This document shows, piece by piece, positions 26,829-36,431 of a DNA stretch of 64,000 bases. Within the stretch, counting starts at the first letter, position 1. Every line of letters begins with the position of its first letter. The stretch is from Candidatus Heimdallarchaeota archaeon (GTDB lineage Archaea > Asgardarchaeota > Heimdallarchaeia > Heimdallarchaeales > Kariarchaeaceae), in the NCBI GenBank assembly GCA_015522385.1, contig WAMJ01000037.1, positions 1 to 64,000 of the forward strand. The letters are read 5' to 3'. The position numbers were made by a program, and so were the translations under genes. The notes below the pieces were generated by a model that saw only the letters and a list, made by a program, of their open reading frames with translations, searched no databases and was not told the origin of the DNA.

Positions 26829-27914
26829 GTGCAGTACCATCTCATTATGACCCAGAGGTGTAATCTTTCCTGCAGTTACTGTGGTCAAGAGCCAGAGCCT
26901 AATGTCATGTCTGTAGACCTCGATTACACATTAGATCAGCTGAGAACATTCGTAGAGAGACATGATCAACCCCCAGTCCTTGCGTTCTACGGTGGTGAAC
27001 CCCTCATACGCTGGGAGAGGATGAAGGAGATCATCGATGAGTTCTCTTCATCTAAGTTCATGCTCCAGACAAATGGCACACTTATCCATCGCATCACAAA
27101 GGATTACGTGAACAGATTCAGTACCATCCTCCTCTCGATTGATGGACGTCAGGAGACAACTGACAGATTCAGGGGAGTAGGCGTCTATGATATGGTGATC
27201 TCTGCAAAATCATATCTCAGGAGCTTGGGATATACGGGTGAGATTGTGGCTAGAATGACAGTCTCGGTCGGGTCGGAAATCTACGAAGAAGTCGTGCACC
27301 TGATCGATCAGGGGTTTGACACGGTTCACTGGCAGTTGAACGCTATGTGGGACATACCCGAGGGTAACGAGGTTGATGAGTTCGAGGAGTGGAGGGATAG
27401 GAAGTACAATCCAGGAATAACTAAGCTGGTGAACTGGTGGGTTCAAGAACTTCAAAGAGGACGATTTCACAACATCGCCCCGCTCAGCGGCATAGCACAT
27501 ACTGTTATCGCGGGAGAAAAGGTCGGTCTGAGGTGCGGAGCGGGGAAAGATTTCTTTGCGGTGACTACGGACGGGAGGGTTACTGCATGTCCGATTCCAC
27601 CTTCCTTGGTCTTCCCGATACTAGGTAATATCTTTGAATCACAGCCTGACGAACTGCCAGACCAAATTGAGATTAATAATCCATGTAAGAGCTGCCAGTA
27701 CCTTGATATCTGTGGAGGTCGATGCCTGTACACCAACCTCACGAAACACTGGGGGAACAAGGGATTTGACGCAGTATGTGTTGCCACTAAGCACCTGATA
27801 GATGAGATCAAGAGGGTTTCTGAAAGAATTCAGGACTTGATCGGCGATGGGTCGATGACCCTCGAATCTTTGAAATACCCTAAAATACCGAATGGGGTTG
27901 AAATTATTCCATAG
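26829..27914 (+). CDS. Radical SAM/SPASM enzyme, AF1577-like putative peptide-modifying family
   Basis: 361 residues, GTG start. The radical-SAM cluster is CNLSCSYC (C11, C15, C18); FYGGEPLIRWERM is the SAM GGE motif. The C-terminal SPASM region has cysteines in GLRCGAGKDFF, TACPIPP and CKSCQYLDICGGRCLY, enough for one or two auxiliary Fe-S clusters. Sequence pattern and length match the archaeal family known from AF1577, thought to modify peptides. The substrate is not known; no short Cys-rich or leader-like peptide gene adjoins it. It lies between the thiamine-binding gene (divergent) and the glycoprotein operon (convergent). Confidence 0.88.
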   Translation: MQYHLIMTQRCNLSCSYCGQEPEPNVMSVDLDYTLDQLRTFVERHDQPPVLAFYGGEPLIRWERMKEIIDEFSSSKFMLQTNGTLIHRITKDYVNRFSTILLSIDGRQETTDRFRGVGVYDMVISAKSYLRSLGYTGEIVARMTVSVGSEIYEEVVHLIDQGFDTVHWQLNAMWDIPEGNEVDEFEEWRDRKYNPGITKLVNWWVQELQRGRFHNIAPLSGIAHTVIAGEKVGLRCGAGKDFFAVTTDGRVTACPIPPSLVFPILGNIFESQPDELPDQIEINNPCKSCQYLDICGGRCLYTNLTKHWGNKGFDAVCVATKHLIDEIKRVSERIQDLIGDGSMTLESLKYPKIPNGVEIIP

Positions 27915-27915
27915 A

Positions 27916-29775
27916 CTACTGCTTTTTCTTGAGAACTACGGCAATACCTGCACCAGCTGCTGCCACCGTCACAATTGCTCCGACAACAGCCACGGTCGTA
28001 TTGGTCTCCTTGTTAGCATCTGCGGTGTCAATGTTTTGACTACTTGAGGTAGCAGTTGGATTGATCACTGTGATTTGGAATACAAGGGGATCATCAAAAT
28101 AGTTATCTGAGACCACTGTGACACTAAATGTGACATTTAGCGTGCTAACGCTTATGTCGAGCTTGGCCGCCCACGTAAACGTGATTTTCCCTGAAGAGTC
28201 CGTGACACCCCGTAGTACTAGTTCCCCATTAGAGAACTCCCCTGCATCAGCAGAGATCTCAACAGTAACGTTGGATGCTGATTCACCTGATTTATGGAGG
28301 ACAGTCGCTCCAATCTCCAAAGTGTCATCTGGATTGAGGGGGGTTAAGGTGTCAACATCAAGATCCAGTTTGAGATCAGGTTTAGGCACACGTTCGACCG
28401 TCACATCTATAGTGGTAGAAGATGGGTTGTACTTTAGCTTAGATGCATTGGCAAATATAGACACTGTTTGTAATTGTACAACCAACTCTGCTTCCGTCAG
28501 GTTAAGAACTGCCTGTGCCTCTCCTCTCAAATCTGTCTCCACGAGTATCTCGTTAAGACCGCTCTCTTGGAAGAACCCGAATTCTGCGGTCGAGAAGATG
28601 ACAACACCTCCTGTTGGGTTAAGGGTGTCTGTGTCGTAGACGAAGTAATCGATCACGATTTGTTCGTTCTGCTTGTACACTTGATCCTTGACGGTTATCT
28701 CTAGAGTAAGGTTTCCAATGACGGGTACAACAGTGATATTAATGTATTCGACAATGGTAAGGTTGACGTAGCGACCCTCTACTCGGAAGTTGACATCCAG
28801 AGGCTGGATATCAGGAAGTTGGGGGGCAGTCCAGTTAACATAGACAAAACCCAGATCATCAACGAATCCGAGCGTACTGGTGTTCAATCTATAGAAAAGA
28901 CCGTCAGTCACTTGGAGCTGGATTTCTCCTCCTGTCGCAGGTGAGAGACCATCAACAAACAACCCAAATTTTAAGACGTTGTCGCTCTTCTCATTCACCT
29001 CGGAGATAGTGGGCATGACGACATTGATCGACGAGCTATTCGAGAGGACAACTTCGACTTCTTCTGTGAGGGTAATGTTCACAAGACTGGAGGCGCTGAT
29101 AAATGCCCGTACCGAAAGCGTAAGGTTCGGGGTATCTATTGTGAGAAGAGGAGCCGTCCATAATATTTCGACTTTCCCACTCTGGTTGGAAACAGCACCT
29201 TGCGAGTTGACAGGTGATCCATCGCTGACATCAACAGACACGTCATAACCTTCACGTACGGTCCCAATGGCATCTTTGACGGTCACCAAGATGGAGAAGT
29301 TCTCTCCAGGAGAGACTCTCGAAGGGAGTGTGAGTTCTGAGTTCTGAATGTCCGTGAGCCCTGCCTTGACATCGAGAGTATTCTGCACCAATCCACTGAA
29401 TGATGATGTGGAGATGTCGGCGGAGAATCCAACAGAGATCTCAGGAACTGTTGAGTTGACTTCTGGCGCTATCCATGAGACAGAGAGACTACCATTTGCA
29501 GGAGTGAAACCCGTCAGGCTTCGACTGTCTGCAGATATTTCATCAAATTGTCCCTTGGAACTGAACGAACCGCTTGAAACCGTAAGGCTGACGAGAGCGC
29601 CAGCAATCTGTGGACTGGTAGAGTTCGCCACTTGAACAGTCACCTTGACCACCGTACCAGAACCGACTACAGTGGTGTCAAAGCTGATCGCAGAGCCGTC
29701 AAGATCCGCAGAGCTGACGGGCATCACCGGGAGAAATCCCAAGAGTAAGAGGATTAGAAGGAATTTTCCCCTCAT
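27916..29775 (-). CDS. Secreted, C-terminally anchored multi-Ig-like surface protein
   Basis: 619 residues. The signal peptide is FLLILLLLGFLPVMPVSS (about residues 5-22), and a C-terminal segment (VVGAIVTVAAAGAGIAVVL) with KKKQ tail anchors it in the membrane facing outwards. Between them lie about five or six beta-sandwich domains of the invasin/bacterial-Ig kind, recognisable by repeats of DxxGxxxVxWTAP (for example SGKVEILWTAP and LGFVYVNWTAP). There are many N-X-S/T sequons (NLT, NIT, NST, NAS, NVT), suitable for the oligosaccharyltransferase encoded nearby. It is the third gene of the surface operon, four bases after the repeat protein. Likely an adhesin or S-layer-associated glycoprotein. 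Confidence 0.85.
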   Translation of the reverse strand: MRGKFLLILLLLGFLPVMPVSSADLDGSAISFDTTVVGSGTVVKVTVQVANSTSPQIAGALVSLTVSSGSFSSKGQFDEISADSRSLTGFTPANGSLSVSWIAPEVNSTVPEISVGFSADISTSSFSGLVQNTLDVKAGLTDIQNSELTLPSRVSPGENFSILVTVKDAIGTVREGYDVSVDVSDGSPVNSQGAVSNQSGKVEILWTAPLLTIDTPNLTLSVRAFISASSLVNITLTEEVEVVLSNSSSINVVMPTISEVNEKSDNVLKFGLFVDGLSPATGGEIQLQVTDGLFYRLNTSTLGFVDDLGFVYVNWTAPQLPDIQPLDVNFRVEGRYVNLTIVEYINITVVPVIGNLTLEITVKDQVYKQNEQIVIDYFVYDTDTLNPTGGVVIFSTAEFGFFQESGLNEILVETDLRGEAQAVLNLTEAELVVQLQTVSIFANASKLKYNPSSTTIDVTVERVPKPDLKLDLDVDTLTPLNPDDTLEIGATVLHKSGESASNVTVEISADAGEFSNGELVLRGVTDSSGKITFTWAAKLDISVSTLNVTFSVTVVSDNYFDDPLVFQITVINPTATSSSQNIDTADANKETNTTVAVVGAIVTVAAAGAGIAVVLKKKQ

Positions 29776-29779
29776 ATTT

Positions 29780-32728
29780 TCAGCTCTTCCTCCTCACGAG
29801 TACTCCACCAGACGTCCCGTTGGAATCCTGCAAACCGGTAACAGGTCCAGGGATATTAGCAGTAAGACCAAGTTTTGTCTGGAACGCATCAGAGTAGTCG
29901 TTGCCGACACGGAGCTTGTAGGTTCCATTTAGGATATCAACAAGCGTAATGTAGCTCGTGCTATTGGTGTATGCGTATCTTCCTGTGTATGAACCAGATG
30001 ATGTGTACAGCCTTACTAGTGTATTCGTACCGAAGTCATTACCACTACCGTCGGTGACCTTGATCGGTAAGTATCCGAATCCTGCAAAATCAACTGTGAG
30101 ATGACTTCCGTCGAACGTGAAGGCATTAGAGTAGGTGTAAGCGGCCATGTAGTCCAGACGGATCATGTAGTCACCCGCTAAGATAGCACCCAAGGTCATG
30201 TTACCATTATTCGTGTAATCATAGCGGTATGTGGATCTGCCATTTGAGTTGTAGAGTCGGGCCAATACACCATCGTGTATCGGTTTACCACCTATGGTGA
30301 TGGTGATATTGTAGAATCCACCTGCATAGTCCACAGTCTTGGCCGAGGAGTCCGCATGTGTGAACGCGATTGAGTAAGTGTACTTACCTAACCAGTCTAA
30401 CCTCAGTCTGTAGTTGCCGCTTAGTATGGCACCGTACTCTGCGAAACCAGAGCCGTTTGTGTAATCGTACCGGTAGGTAGATCTATTGTTCTCATTGTAC
30501 AACCTGACTAGAACTCCGCTTGGTATAGCATAACCACCAGTTGTTACCTTGACATTGAGGTATCCACCAGGGATGTTGACCGTGATTGGGGAACCATCCG
30601 TGTGAGTGAAGGCCACAGTGTAAGTGTACTTGCCTAACCAGTCAACTCTGAGTCGGTAGTCTCCCTCAAGAATGACACCGTACTCGCCCCAACCTGTGCC
30701 ATTGGAGTAGTCGTACCTATAGGTACTGCGGTTGTTAGCATTGTAGAGTCGTAGTAGTACTCCACTTGGTAGTGGCGCTCCACCTACGAGGACCTTGACG
30801 TTGAGAGGTCCACCAGGTATTGTGACCGTCTTGGCGGTGTTGTTGAGATGGCTAAACGCTTGGGTGTAGGTGTACTTACCCAGCCAATCAACCCTCAGTC
30901 GGTAGTTTCCGCTAATTATTGTCCCAAATTCGGCATAACCCGTGGAATTGAGGTAGTCGTACCTGTATGTACTCCTATTATTCTCATTGTACAACCGTAC
31001 CAACACACCTCCCGGAAGGGGCGCACCACCCGCGGTGACGAGAACATCAAGTCTACCACCCCCAATTCCTATGTACTGGGGTGAATTATCTGTATGTGTG
31101 AATGCCATGGTGTAGGTATACTTACCTAACCAGTCTACCCTGAGCCTGTAGTCACCTGCGAGGATCGTACCAAATTCTGCCCAACCTGTGGAATTGAGGT
31201 AGTCATAACGGTAGGTGCTTCGGTTGTTGGCGTTGTAAAGCCTGACAAGCACACCACCAGGAAGCGGGTCACCACCAGCCAGAACCTGAACGTTGAGCTT
31301 TCCTCCAGGGATGTCAAGGGTCTTTGGTGTAGGGTCAGAGTGGTTGAATGCCTTTGTGTATGTGTACTTTCCAAGCCAGTCAATGCGCAGTCTGTACTCA
31401 CCTGGAGGTCTTCCACCGTACTCTGCCCAACCCGTAGAGTTGAGGTAGTCGTACGAATAAGTGCTCCGGTTAGAGGAATAGTATAATCTTGTAAGAACAC
31501 CTCTAGGAAGTGGGTTACCACCTGCAGTAACCTCTATGTTCAGAGCACCGCCTCCGAAGTTGACCTCCACATATGGATCGCTCGTAGACACAACGGTACT
31601 CCAGAATCTTCCAGCCATGTAATCAAGCCTGAGCCTATAGAAGCCACTGGGTATACCAGAGAATTGGAATTCGGAAGTGGAGTTGGAGTAGTCATACCTG
31701 TTCATACTCACATTATTCTCAGTATACAATCTGATGAGCTTACCACTCCCAATTGGAGTATCAGCAAACAGCCCTATTCCTCCGAGATCAGAATTCCCAA
31801 CTTTGATTGTCCGCAGGTTCGATGAGCCTAGCGCCAATGGTATCGAGATCTCAGATGAGAAATAGTCAGTGGACAGGTAATTCACCCTAAAGAAATAAGT
31901 TCCACGCCCAAGGGTGAAGGTTTTCATCCCTGAGCTGTTGGTGACCCCAGATGATCCAGTCTCCAACCGATTCTCATCGGTGATGTAGACGGTAATTCCA
32001 GAGATCGGAGCATTTGAACCGTCGAGAACCTTAATCGTTATGTCCCCCGTGTCAGAGTTGAAAGTGACAGAGCGATTCTCCGCGCTGTGGAAATACTTTG
32101 AGATCTGGTTATCTGCAGTTCGTATTTTGTAGTATGAAGGAAGTGGATTGACAGTGGCGACACCTTGGGCATTAGTTGATATACCTGAAAGACCTGAGGG
32201 TAGACCATCCTGTCTGAGGAAGGTTAACGCCATCCCAGGCACTCCTTTCCCACCACCAATCACATTGACTTTCAAGGGAGAAGGAGTAGTAAGCTCACCA
32301 CCGATGTTCACCTTGGCATAGGCGATGTCACTAAGATCCTGCGCCAGTCCAATCGCGTACTCCCCCTCCGTTATTTGATCGGCCGAAGAGTTCGCATAAA
32401 TTCGTATGGGAGTTGCTTCCCCACTTATTAGTTCTTTCCCATAGTCCGATGCCAAGTGCCACTTATACACCGTTGAACCACCAACAAGAACAACGTAGTT
32501 GACCTTGAAGGTACTGGCCTGGCTCTTTATCATTATTAACATCCCGTCAATACTACCATCATCGTTGTAGTCATAGACGGTCGTCACGTCCTCGACGATA
32601 ATACTGGCATTGATGTCTGTGTATGTGTTGATAAGAACCCATACTACACCAACCGCACTCGCAGTAATGGCTATGATGAGCACTACTGCAATGACGGGTG
32701 AAACAGCGCGCTTTCTGAGTGCTCTCAT
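29780..32728 (-). CDS. Pilin-signal surface protein with tandem carboxypeptidase-regulatory-like repeats
   Basis: 982 residues from ATG 32728. The N-terminus is a class III (type IV pilin/archaellin) signal: a basic RALRKR stretch, the cleavage context AVSPVIA and a hydrophobic helix VVLIIAITASAVGVVWVLI. Residues about 30-330 are beta-rich; then come about eight repeats of roughly 82 residues (coded near 29840-31760). Each repeat has GGxPLPxGVLxRLYN, then NRSTYRYDYxNSTG, then YRLRxDWLGKYTYT. The repeats look like transthyretin/CarboxypepD_reg sandwiches. ATG overlaps the upstream stop (ATGA at 32725-32728). Probably a pilus-like or cell-surface filament protein, glycosylated at the repeated sequons. 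Confidence 0.85.
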   Translation of the reverse strand: MRALRKRAVSPVIAVVLIIAITASAVGVVWVLINTYTDINASIIVEDVTTVYDYNDDGSIDGMLIMIKSQASTFKVNYVVLVGGSTVYKWHLASDYGKELISGEATPIRIYANSSADQITEGEYAIGLAQDLSDIAYAKVNIGGELTTPSPLKVNVIGGGKGVPGMALTFLRQDGLPSGLSGISTNAQGVATVNPLPSYYKIRTADNQISKYFHSAENRSVTFNSDTGDITIKVLDGSNAPISGITVYITDENRLETGSSGVTNSSGMKTFTLGRGTYFFRVNYLSTDYFSSEISIPLALGSSNLRTIKVGNSDLGGIGLFADTPIGSGKLIRLYTENNVSMNRYDYSNSTSEFQFSGIPSGFYRLRLDYMAGRFWSTVVSTSDPYVEVNFGGGALNIEVTAGGNPLPRGVLTRLYYSSNRSTYSYDYLNSTGWAEYGGRPPGEYRLRIDWLGKYTYTKAFNHSDPTPKTLDIPGGKLNVQVLAGGDPLPGGVLVRLYNANNRSTYRYDYLNSTGWAEFGTILAGDYRLRVDWLGKYTYTMAFTHTDNSPQYIGIGGGRLDVLVTAGGAPLPGGVLVRLYNENNRSTYRYDYLNSTGYAEFGTIISGNYRLRVDWLGKYTYTQAFSHLNNTAKTVTIPGGPLNVKVLVGGAPLPSGVLLRLYNANNRSTYRYDYSNGTGWGEYGVILEGDYRLRVDWLGKYTYTVAFTHTDGSPITVNIPGGYLNVKVTTGGYAIPSGVLVRLYNENNRSTYRYDYTNGSGFAEYGAILSGNYRLRLDWLGKYTYSIAFTHADSSAKTVDYAGGFYNITITIGGKPIHDGVLARLYNSNGRSTYRYDYTNNGNMTLGAILAGDYMIRLDYMAAYTYSNAFTFDGSHLTVDFAGFGYLPIKVTDGSGNDFGTNTLVRLYTSSGSYTGRYAYTNSTSYITLVDILNGTYKLRVGNDYSDAFQTKLGLTANIPGPVTGLQDSNGTSGGVLVRRKS
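29840..31760 (-). repeat. Tandem coding repeats of about 246 bases, eight units
   Basis: Six units between about 30085 and 31550 are close copies at DNA and protein level; the two outer units are degenerate. Each conserved unit encodes two N-glycosylation sequons (NRS and NST, NGT or NGS) and an invariant DWLGKYTYT stretch in most copies. Unit boundaries were placed by eye. Confidence 0.85.
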
Positions 32729-33882
32729 CTCTTCTTCCTCCTGTAAAGTGGTAATAAAGCCAGAGTTCCCCAAAGCATGTTAAACGGAACAGCATCAGTT
32801 GAACTCAGATCAGGCAGCGATACAACAGAAATGTTACTTGGCTTTACTATGACCTCAAAGGTTGTCTCATTCGTATCGAAATCTGCAGAGATCACCTTGA
32901 TCTTCAGATTGAACACTGTATTTGTGGTCAAGTCAGGAAGACCTTCTGAGCTCCACTCAACAACGAGGATTCCCGAGGCATTAGTAGCAGCCTTGTACAA
33001 GGAGTCACCGTTGGGGAAGAATCCTCCATCGGCCTCTGCTTGAACAGTGGCACCTTCCCAAGGTAGTCCGTTGATCTTGGTCTCGACAGTAATGAAAACT
33101 GATTCTCCCTGATCGATCTCAAGGGACGATGAAGAGATATCTACCGTTGCGATCTGAACTCTCGTAACCAGCACTTTTGTTTCCGTCTCAAGGGGGGCAT
33201 ATTTGTTCTTCCCAATGGTAGCAGATATTGCAACCTCTTGTGTCGAGGAAATAAGCACAGCCTGTGAGAGGTTTAGTGATGCTGTGGCGTCTCCATTGGA
33301 ATCAGTCTTAACATTGACCAAGTCCTCACCATTTTCGAAGACACCAACTTCAGTGAGGAATGCCACATCCGCGTTAGCAACAGGAAGAAGTGTGACATTA
33401 TCGACCACGTTGAGCTTGACTGGTACAAGTTCGTCCTGATTAACCTCCGCGGGCACATTCCATCCAGCTGAGAAACCGTATTCGACAAGATTCACGGTGA
33501 TTGATAATGAGTCGTTCGCAACCAAACTCTCTGCTTCCACATTGACAGTAATATCTGCCATAACAACATCAACCAGATCACTTGGGGCGATCCATGTATA
33601 CAGCAGATCCACTGTTCCATTGACAGAAACTATGTCAGTTGCTGATCCATTTTCAGATATCCCGAATTCTCCCGCAGTGGAAAGAAGTTCAATGCTTACA
33701 TCAGTTAGGTTGTCTGTTGTTACGGTGACTGTTAAATTAGCCGAACTTCCCTCATCTACAGATGTGGGTCCAGAGATCGCTACAGTCAAGGTACTGACCT
33801 CGTATACCCCCTCTCCAGATACACTAGCTATCTGCATCAACAGAAGGAAGAATACAAGAATTCCTGCATTGCGCGCATTCAC
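32725..33882 (-). CDS. Secreted Ig-like surface protein, first gene of the glycoprotein operon
   Basis: About 385 residues. The signal peptide AGILVFFLLLMQIASVSG is followed by three to four beta-sandwich domains with the pattern DSNGDATASLNLS and NASGILVVEWSSEG, the same Ig-like type as the 619-residue protein. A short C-terminal hydrophobic segment before YRRKKR anchors it. Sequons are frequent (NLT, NGS, NVT, NDS). GTG 33882 is preferred because a TATA-like GTTTATAATG (minus strand, around 33904-33914) lies about 26 bases before it; ATG at 33906 or 33915 are longer alternatives. It is transcribed first, divergently from aglB. Confidence 0.82.
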   Translation of the reverse strand: MNARNAGILVFFLLLMQIASVSGEGVYEVSTLTVAISGPTSVDEGSSANLTVTVTTDNLTDVSIELLSTAGEFGISENGSATDIVSVNGTVDLLYTWIAPSDLVDVVMADITVNVEAESLVANDSLSITVNLVEYGFSAGWNVPAEVNQDELVPVKLNVVDNVTLLPVANADVAFLTEVGVFENGEDLVNVKTDSNGDATASLNLSQAVLISSTQEVAISATIGKNKYAPLETETKVLVTRVQIATVDISSSSLEIDQGESVFITVETKINGLPWEGATVQAEADGGFFPNGDSLYKAATNASGILVVEWSSEGLPDLTTNTVFNLKIKVISADFDTNETTFEVIVKPSNISVVSLPDLSSTDAVPFNMLWGTLALLPLYRRKKR

Positions 33883-33982
33883 AGAGAGATAATTGACTTC
33901 GTACATTATAAACATTCTATATACTTCATCCCCTAGATTTCCAATTATGAAATTTCCTCGTTGACGCGCACAGTTACTTACA

Positions 33983-33993
33983 CTTTTTAAGAC
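33983..33993 (+). promoter_or_regulatory. TATA-like promoter for the oligosaccharyltransferase gene
   Basis: CTTTTTAAGAC lies in the short divergent region between the glycoprotein operon and aglB, giving a predicted transcription start near 34010 and a leader of about 50 bases that carries GGAG at 34042-34045. Confidence 0.45.
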
Positions 33994-34058
33994 CTGAATT
34001 GAAGATCGAATTACCTAAAGCAGATAATATCCGCGAAAAACGGAGTAGAGAACGTACT

Positions 34059-36353
34059 ATGTCAAAAGAAATCAACGTTGTGGAAGCTTTCAAAGACATG
34101 CTCAAGAACCAGTATAACAGGGTTCAGGAGCACGTCAAGGAATTTGAGATCAGTCCACAGAAATTTACGAATCGGATCAGTCTTCTCCTGATCCTCACAT
34201 TGTCTGTGGTCGTGAGGTTATATCCCATCCTCAAGGGTTGGGATCCCCTGATTAAGGCCTTCGATCCACAGTTTCAGCTTAGGAGTGCAGACTACATTCT
34301 GAACAACGGTCTGATTGCCTTCTTCAAGTGGAGAGACATGTTTTCATGGTATCCATACGGAAGGGAAGTCGGGAGCACGATGTACATTATGGTGCCTCTC
34401 ATGGTCGATTTCAGTTACCTTGTCCTGAACGCACTCGGGTTCAAGGTCAGTCTGCAGTTTGCTGCATTCCTAGTTCCGGTCATATTTGGGACACTGGGAG
34501 TACTCTACATCTACAGGCTCGCAAGCGAACTAATATCTGAGAGAGCCGGTTTGTTTGCAGCCATCATTATGTCAATCACACCTGCATACCTCTCAAGATC
34601 TATTGCTGGATTTGTAGATAACGAGTCCATTGGAGTTCTGCTCACAGTGGCTTCATTCTTCTACTTCTCCCAGGCCCTCAATCATGATGATCTTAGGAGT
34701 GCGATCAAGGCAGGAGTCGCACTTGCCCTACTCGCCTCCTCATGGGGTGCATTCAGGTTTGGATACGATCTTGTCGCCCTCTACGCACTCGTACTTGTGA
34801 TGACAGGAAACTACTCAGCGAGACTTCTGAAGCAGTATTCTATGACGGTCGGTGTCGCATCCTCCCTTATGATACTTCTCCCAAGGATCTCGGGTGGTTT
34901 CCTCCTTGATGCAGAAGGTCTAGGTCCCTTGGGTATCCTCCTCATCATGATGGTCTTCGGAATCATACAGAATGCATCAAGAGATCTGAACCCAGAACAA
35001 TTCAGGAGACTTGTTATCTCGTCATTCGTTGTGATACTAGCTCTCGCCATTGCACTGGCTGCTCTCTTGGTCTCAATTGGTTTCCTTGGTAAGATCGGAG
35101 ATAAGTTCATCTCCGTCCTTCTCCCTGGAGATAGGAACAAACTTCCATTGATTGACTCGGTTGCAGAGCACCAGCCACTTTCATGGGGTTCATTCTACTT
35201 CAATATGAACACAATGGTCTTCTTCATTCCAATTGGGATATATGAGGCAATTAGAAAGCCGACTGAGAAGAACCTCTTCATCCTGACGCTTGGACTGACT
35301 TCAATTTACTTCAGTGGGTCGATGATCAGGTTGATGCTTCTTCTTGCGCCTGCAGCTGTTCTACTCACCGCACTCGCTATTGATCAACTGCTTATCTCAT
35401 ACGGTCTGATCGCTCACAAGAGGATTAACAAGACAAGTGTGAGAGCCTCTAGGTTGAGAAGGACACAGAAGATCGGTGAGGTTGAGATCATCATCACCTA
35501 CTTCATCATCCTGATCTTCGTCGGCTCGATTATCAGCAACGGACTTAACGCTGCAGACCAGAGGTTCTCCTCTCCCGAACTGACCCCAGGACAGTCACCC
35601 AAGGACTCCTTCGCTGATTGGCCTCAGGCTTTTGAGTGGATGAAGACACACACGTCTTACAAGCTGTGGGCACAGAACTCCTCTGAAGACAGACCAGGAA
35701 ATCCACCAATCATGCTCTCATGGTGGGACTACGGATACTACATAACTTCGCTCGGTGAAACTGCGAGCTTAGTGGATAATGCTACGACAAACTCTACTCA
35801 AATCGGTACCGTAGGAACCATGCTCATGTGGAATACCTCAGCATCTATCAAACTGATGTACAAGTACAATGTCCAGTACATTCTCATCAACTCAGCAGGA
35901 GGTCTTCTGAATTTTGGTTCTGACATCGGAAAATCCATCTGGATGATTAGGATTTCAGAACAGTACACCCCAGAGTACGGAATTGTTGAGGAGGACTACT
36001 ACACCAGAAACGAGGGTTATATGGGCAAGTATGCGGACAGTACACTCTTCCAGCTCATGGCCTACAAGTCACCTGGCATGGGAGACTCACCCTTCGTTGA
36101 CCGGAATGGGTGGTCAAACACTGTCGCGGATAGCCTTAAGGATGTCAATGTCCTGGAGATACCCCCCTACTTCAAGGAAGTATTTAGGAGCGATGGATAC
36201 CTAGCTAATCCTGGAACCAGCGTGCCCGGTGATTTCCCATTCATCAGAATCTACAAGGTCATCTACCCTGATGACATCGAATTGCAGGTCGCTGAATTTG
36301 ATCAGACCATGGCCAAGATCAGGGCGAACATGGCTGAAGATAATAGTTCCTAA
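34059..36353 (+). CDS. aglB: AglB/STT3-type oligosaccharyltransferase
   Basis: 764 residues. About eleven to thirteen membrane helices occupy the first 480 residues, followed by a soluble catalytic domain with the STT3 signature WWDYGYY (about residues 555-561). The acidic metal-binding residues of the first loop (AFDPQFQLRSADYIL) and DNES after the fourth or fifth helix match the family. It transfers a lipid-linked glycan to asparagine in N-X-S/T on the outer face. ATG 34059 follows GGAG; a TTG at 33999 would start almost at the promoter. It lies head-to-head with an operon for three sequon-rich surface proteins, its probable substrates. Confidence 0.93.
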   Translation: MSKEINVVEAFKDMLKNQYNRVQEHVKEFEISPQKFTNRISLLLILTLSVVVRLYPILKGWDPLIKAFDPQFQLRSADYILNNGLIAFFKWRDMFSWYPYGREVGSTMYIMVPLMVDFSYLVLNALGFKVSLQFAAFLVPVIFGTLGVLYIYRLASELISERAGLFAAIIMSITPAYLSRSIAGFVDNESIGVLLTVASFFYFSQALNHDDLRSAIKAGVALALLASSWGAFRFGYDLVALYALVLVMTGNYSARLLKQYSMTVGVASSLMILLPRISGGFLLDAEGLGPLGILLIMMVFGIIQNASRDLNPEQFRRLVISSFVVILALAIALAALLVSIGFLGKIGDKFISVLLPGDRNKLPLIDSVAEHQPLSWGSFYFNMNTMVFFIPIGIYEAIRKPTEKNLFILTLGLTSIYFSGSMIRLMLLLAPAAVLLTALAIDQLLISYGLIAHKRINKTSVRASRLRRTQKIGEVEIIITYFIILIFVGSIISNGLNAADQRFSSPELTPGQSPKDSFADWPQAFEWMKTHTSYKLWAQNSSEDRPGNPPIMLSWWDYGYYITSLGETASLVDNATTNSTQIGTVGTMLMWNTSASIKLMYKYNVQYILINSAGGLLNFGSDIGKSIWMIRISEQYTPEYGIVEEDYYTRNEGYMGKYADSTLFQLMAYKSPGMGDSPFVDRNGWSNTVADSLKDVNVLEIPPYFKEVFRSDGYLANPGTSVPGDFPFIRIYKVIYPDDIELQVAEFDQTMAKIRANMAEDNSS

Positions 36354-36431
36354 ATCCCCTAAGACGTTCCTCTATTAGTTTTAGTTCTAAATATTCCCAA
36401 TCATATTGTATATCTAACTAGTGATCTCGAT

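Noticed and set aside
28118..28639. A 173-codon antisense frame within the Ig-like surface gene
   Set aside because: The beta-rich Thr/Ser/Val codons of the true gene open this frame; no ribosome site.
29840..31760. Direct repeats considered as a CRISPR array
   Set aside because: Units are about 246 bases, in frame, and code for a conserved protein motif; there are no short repeats with unique spacers.
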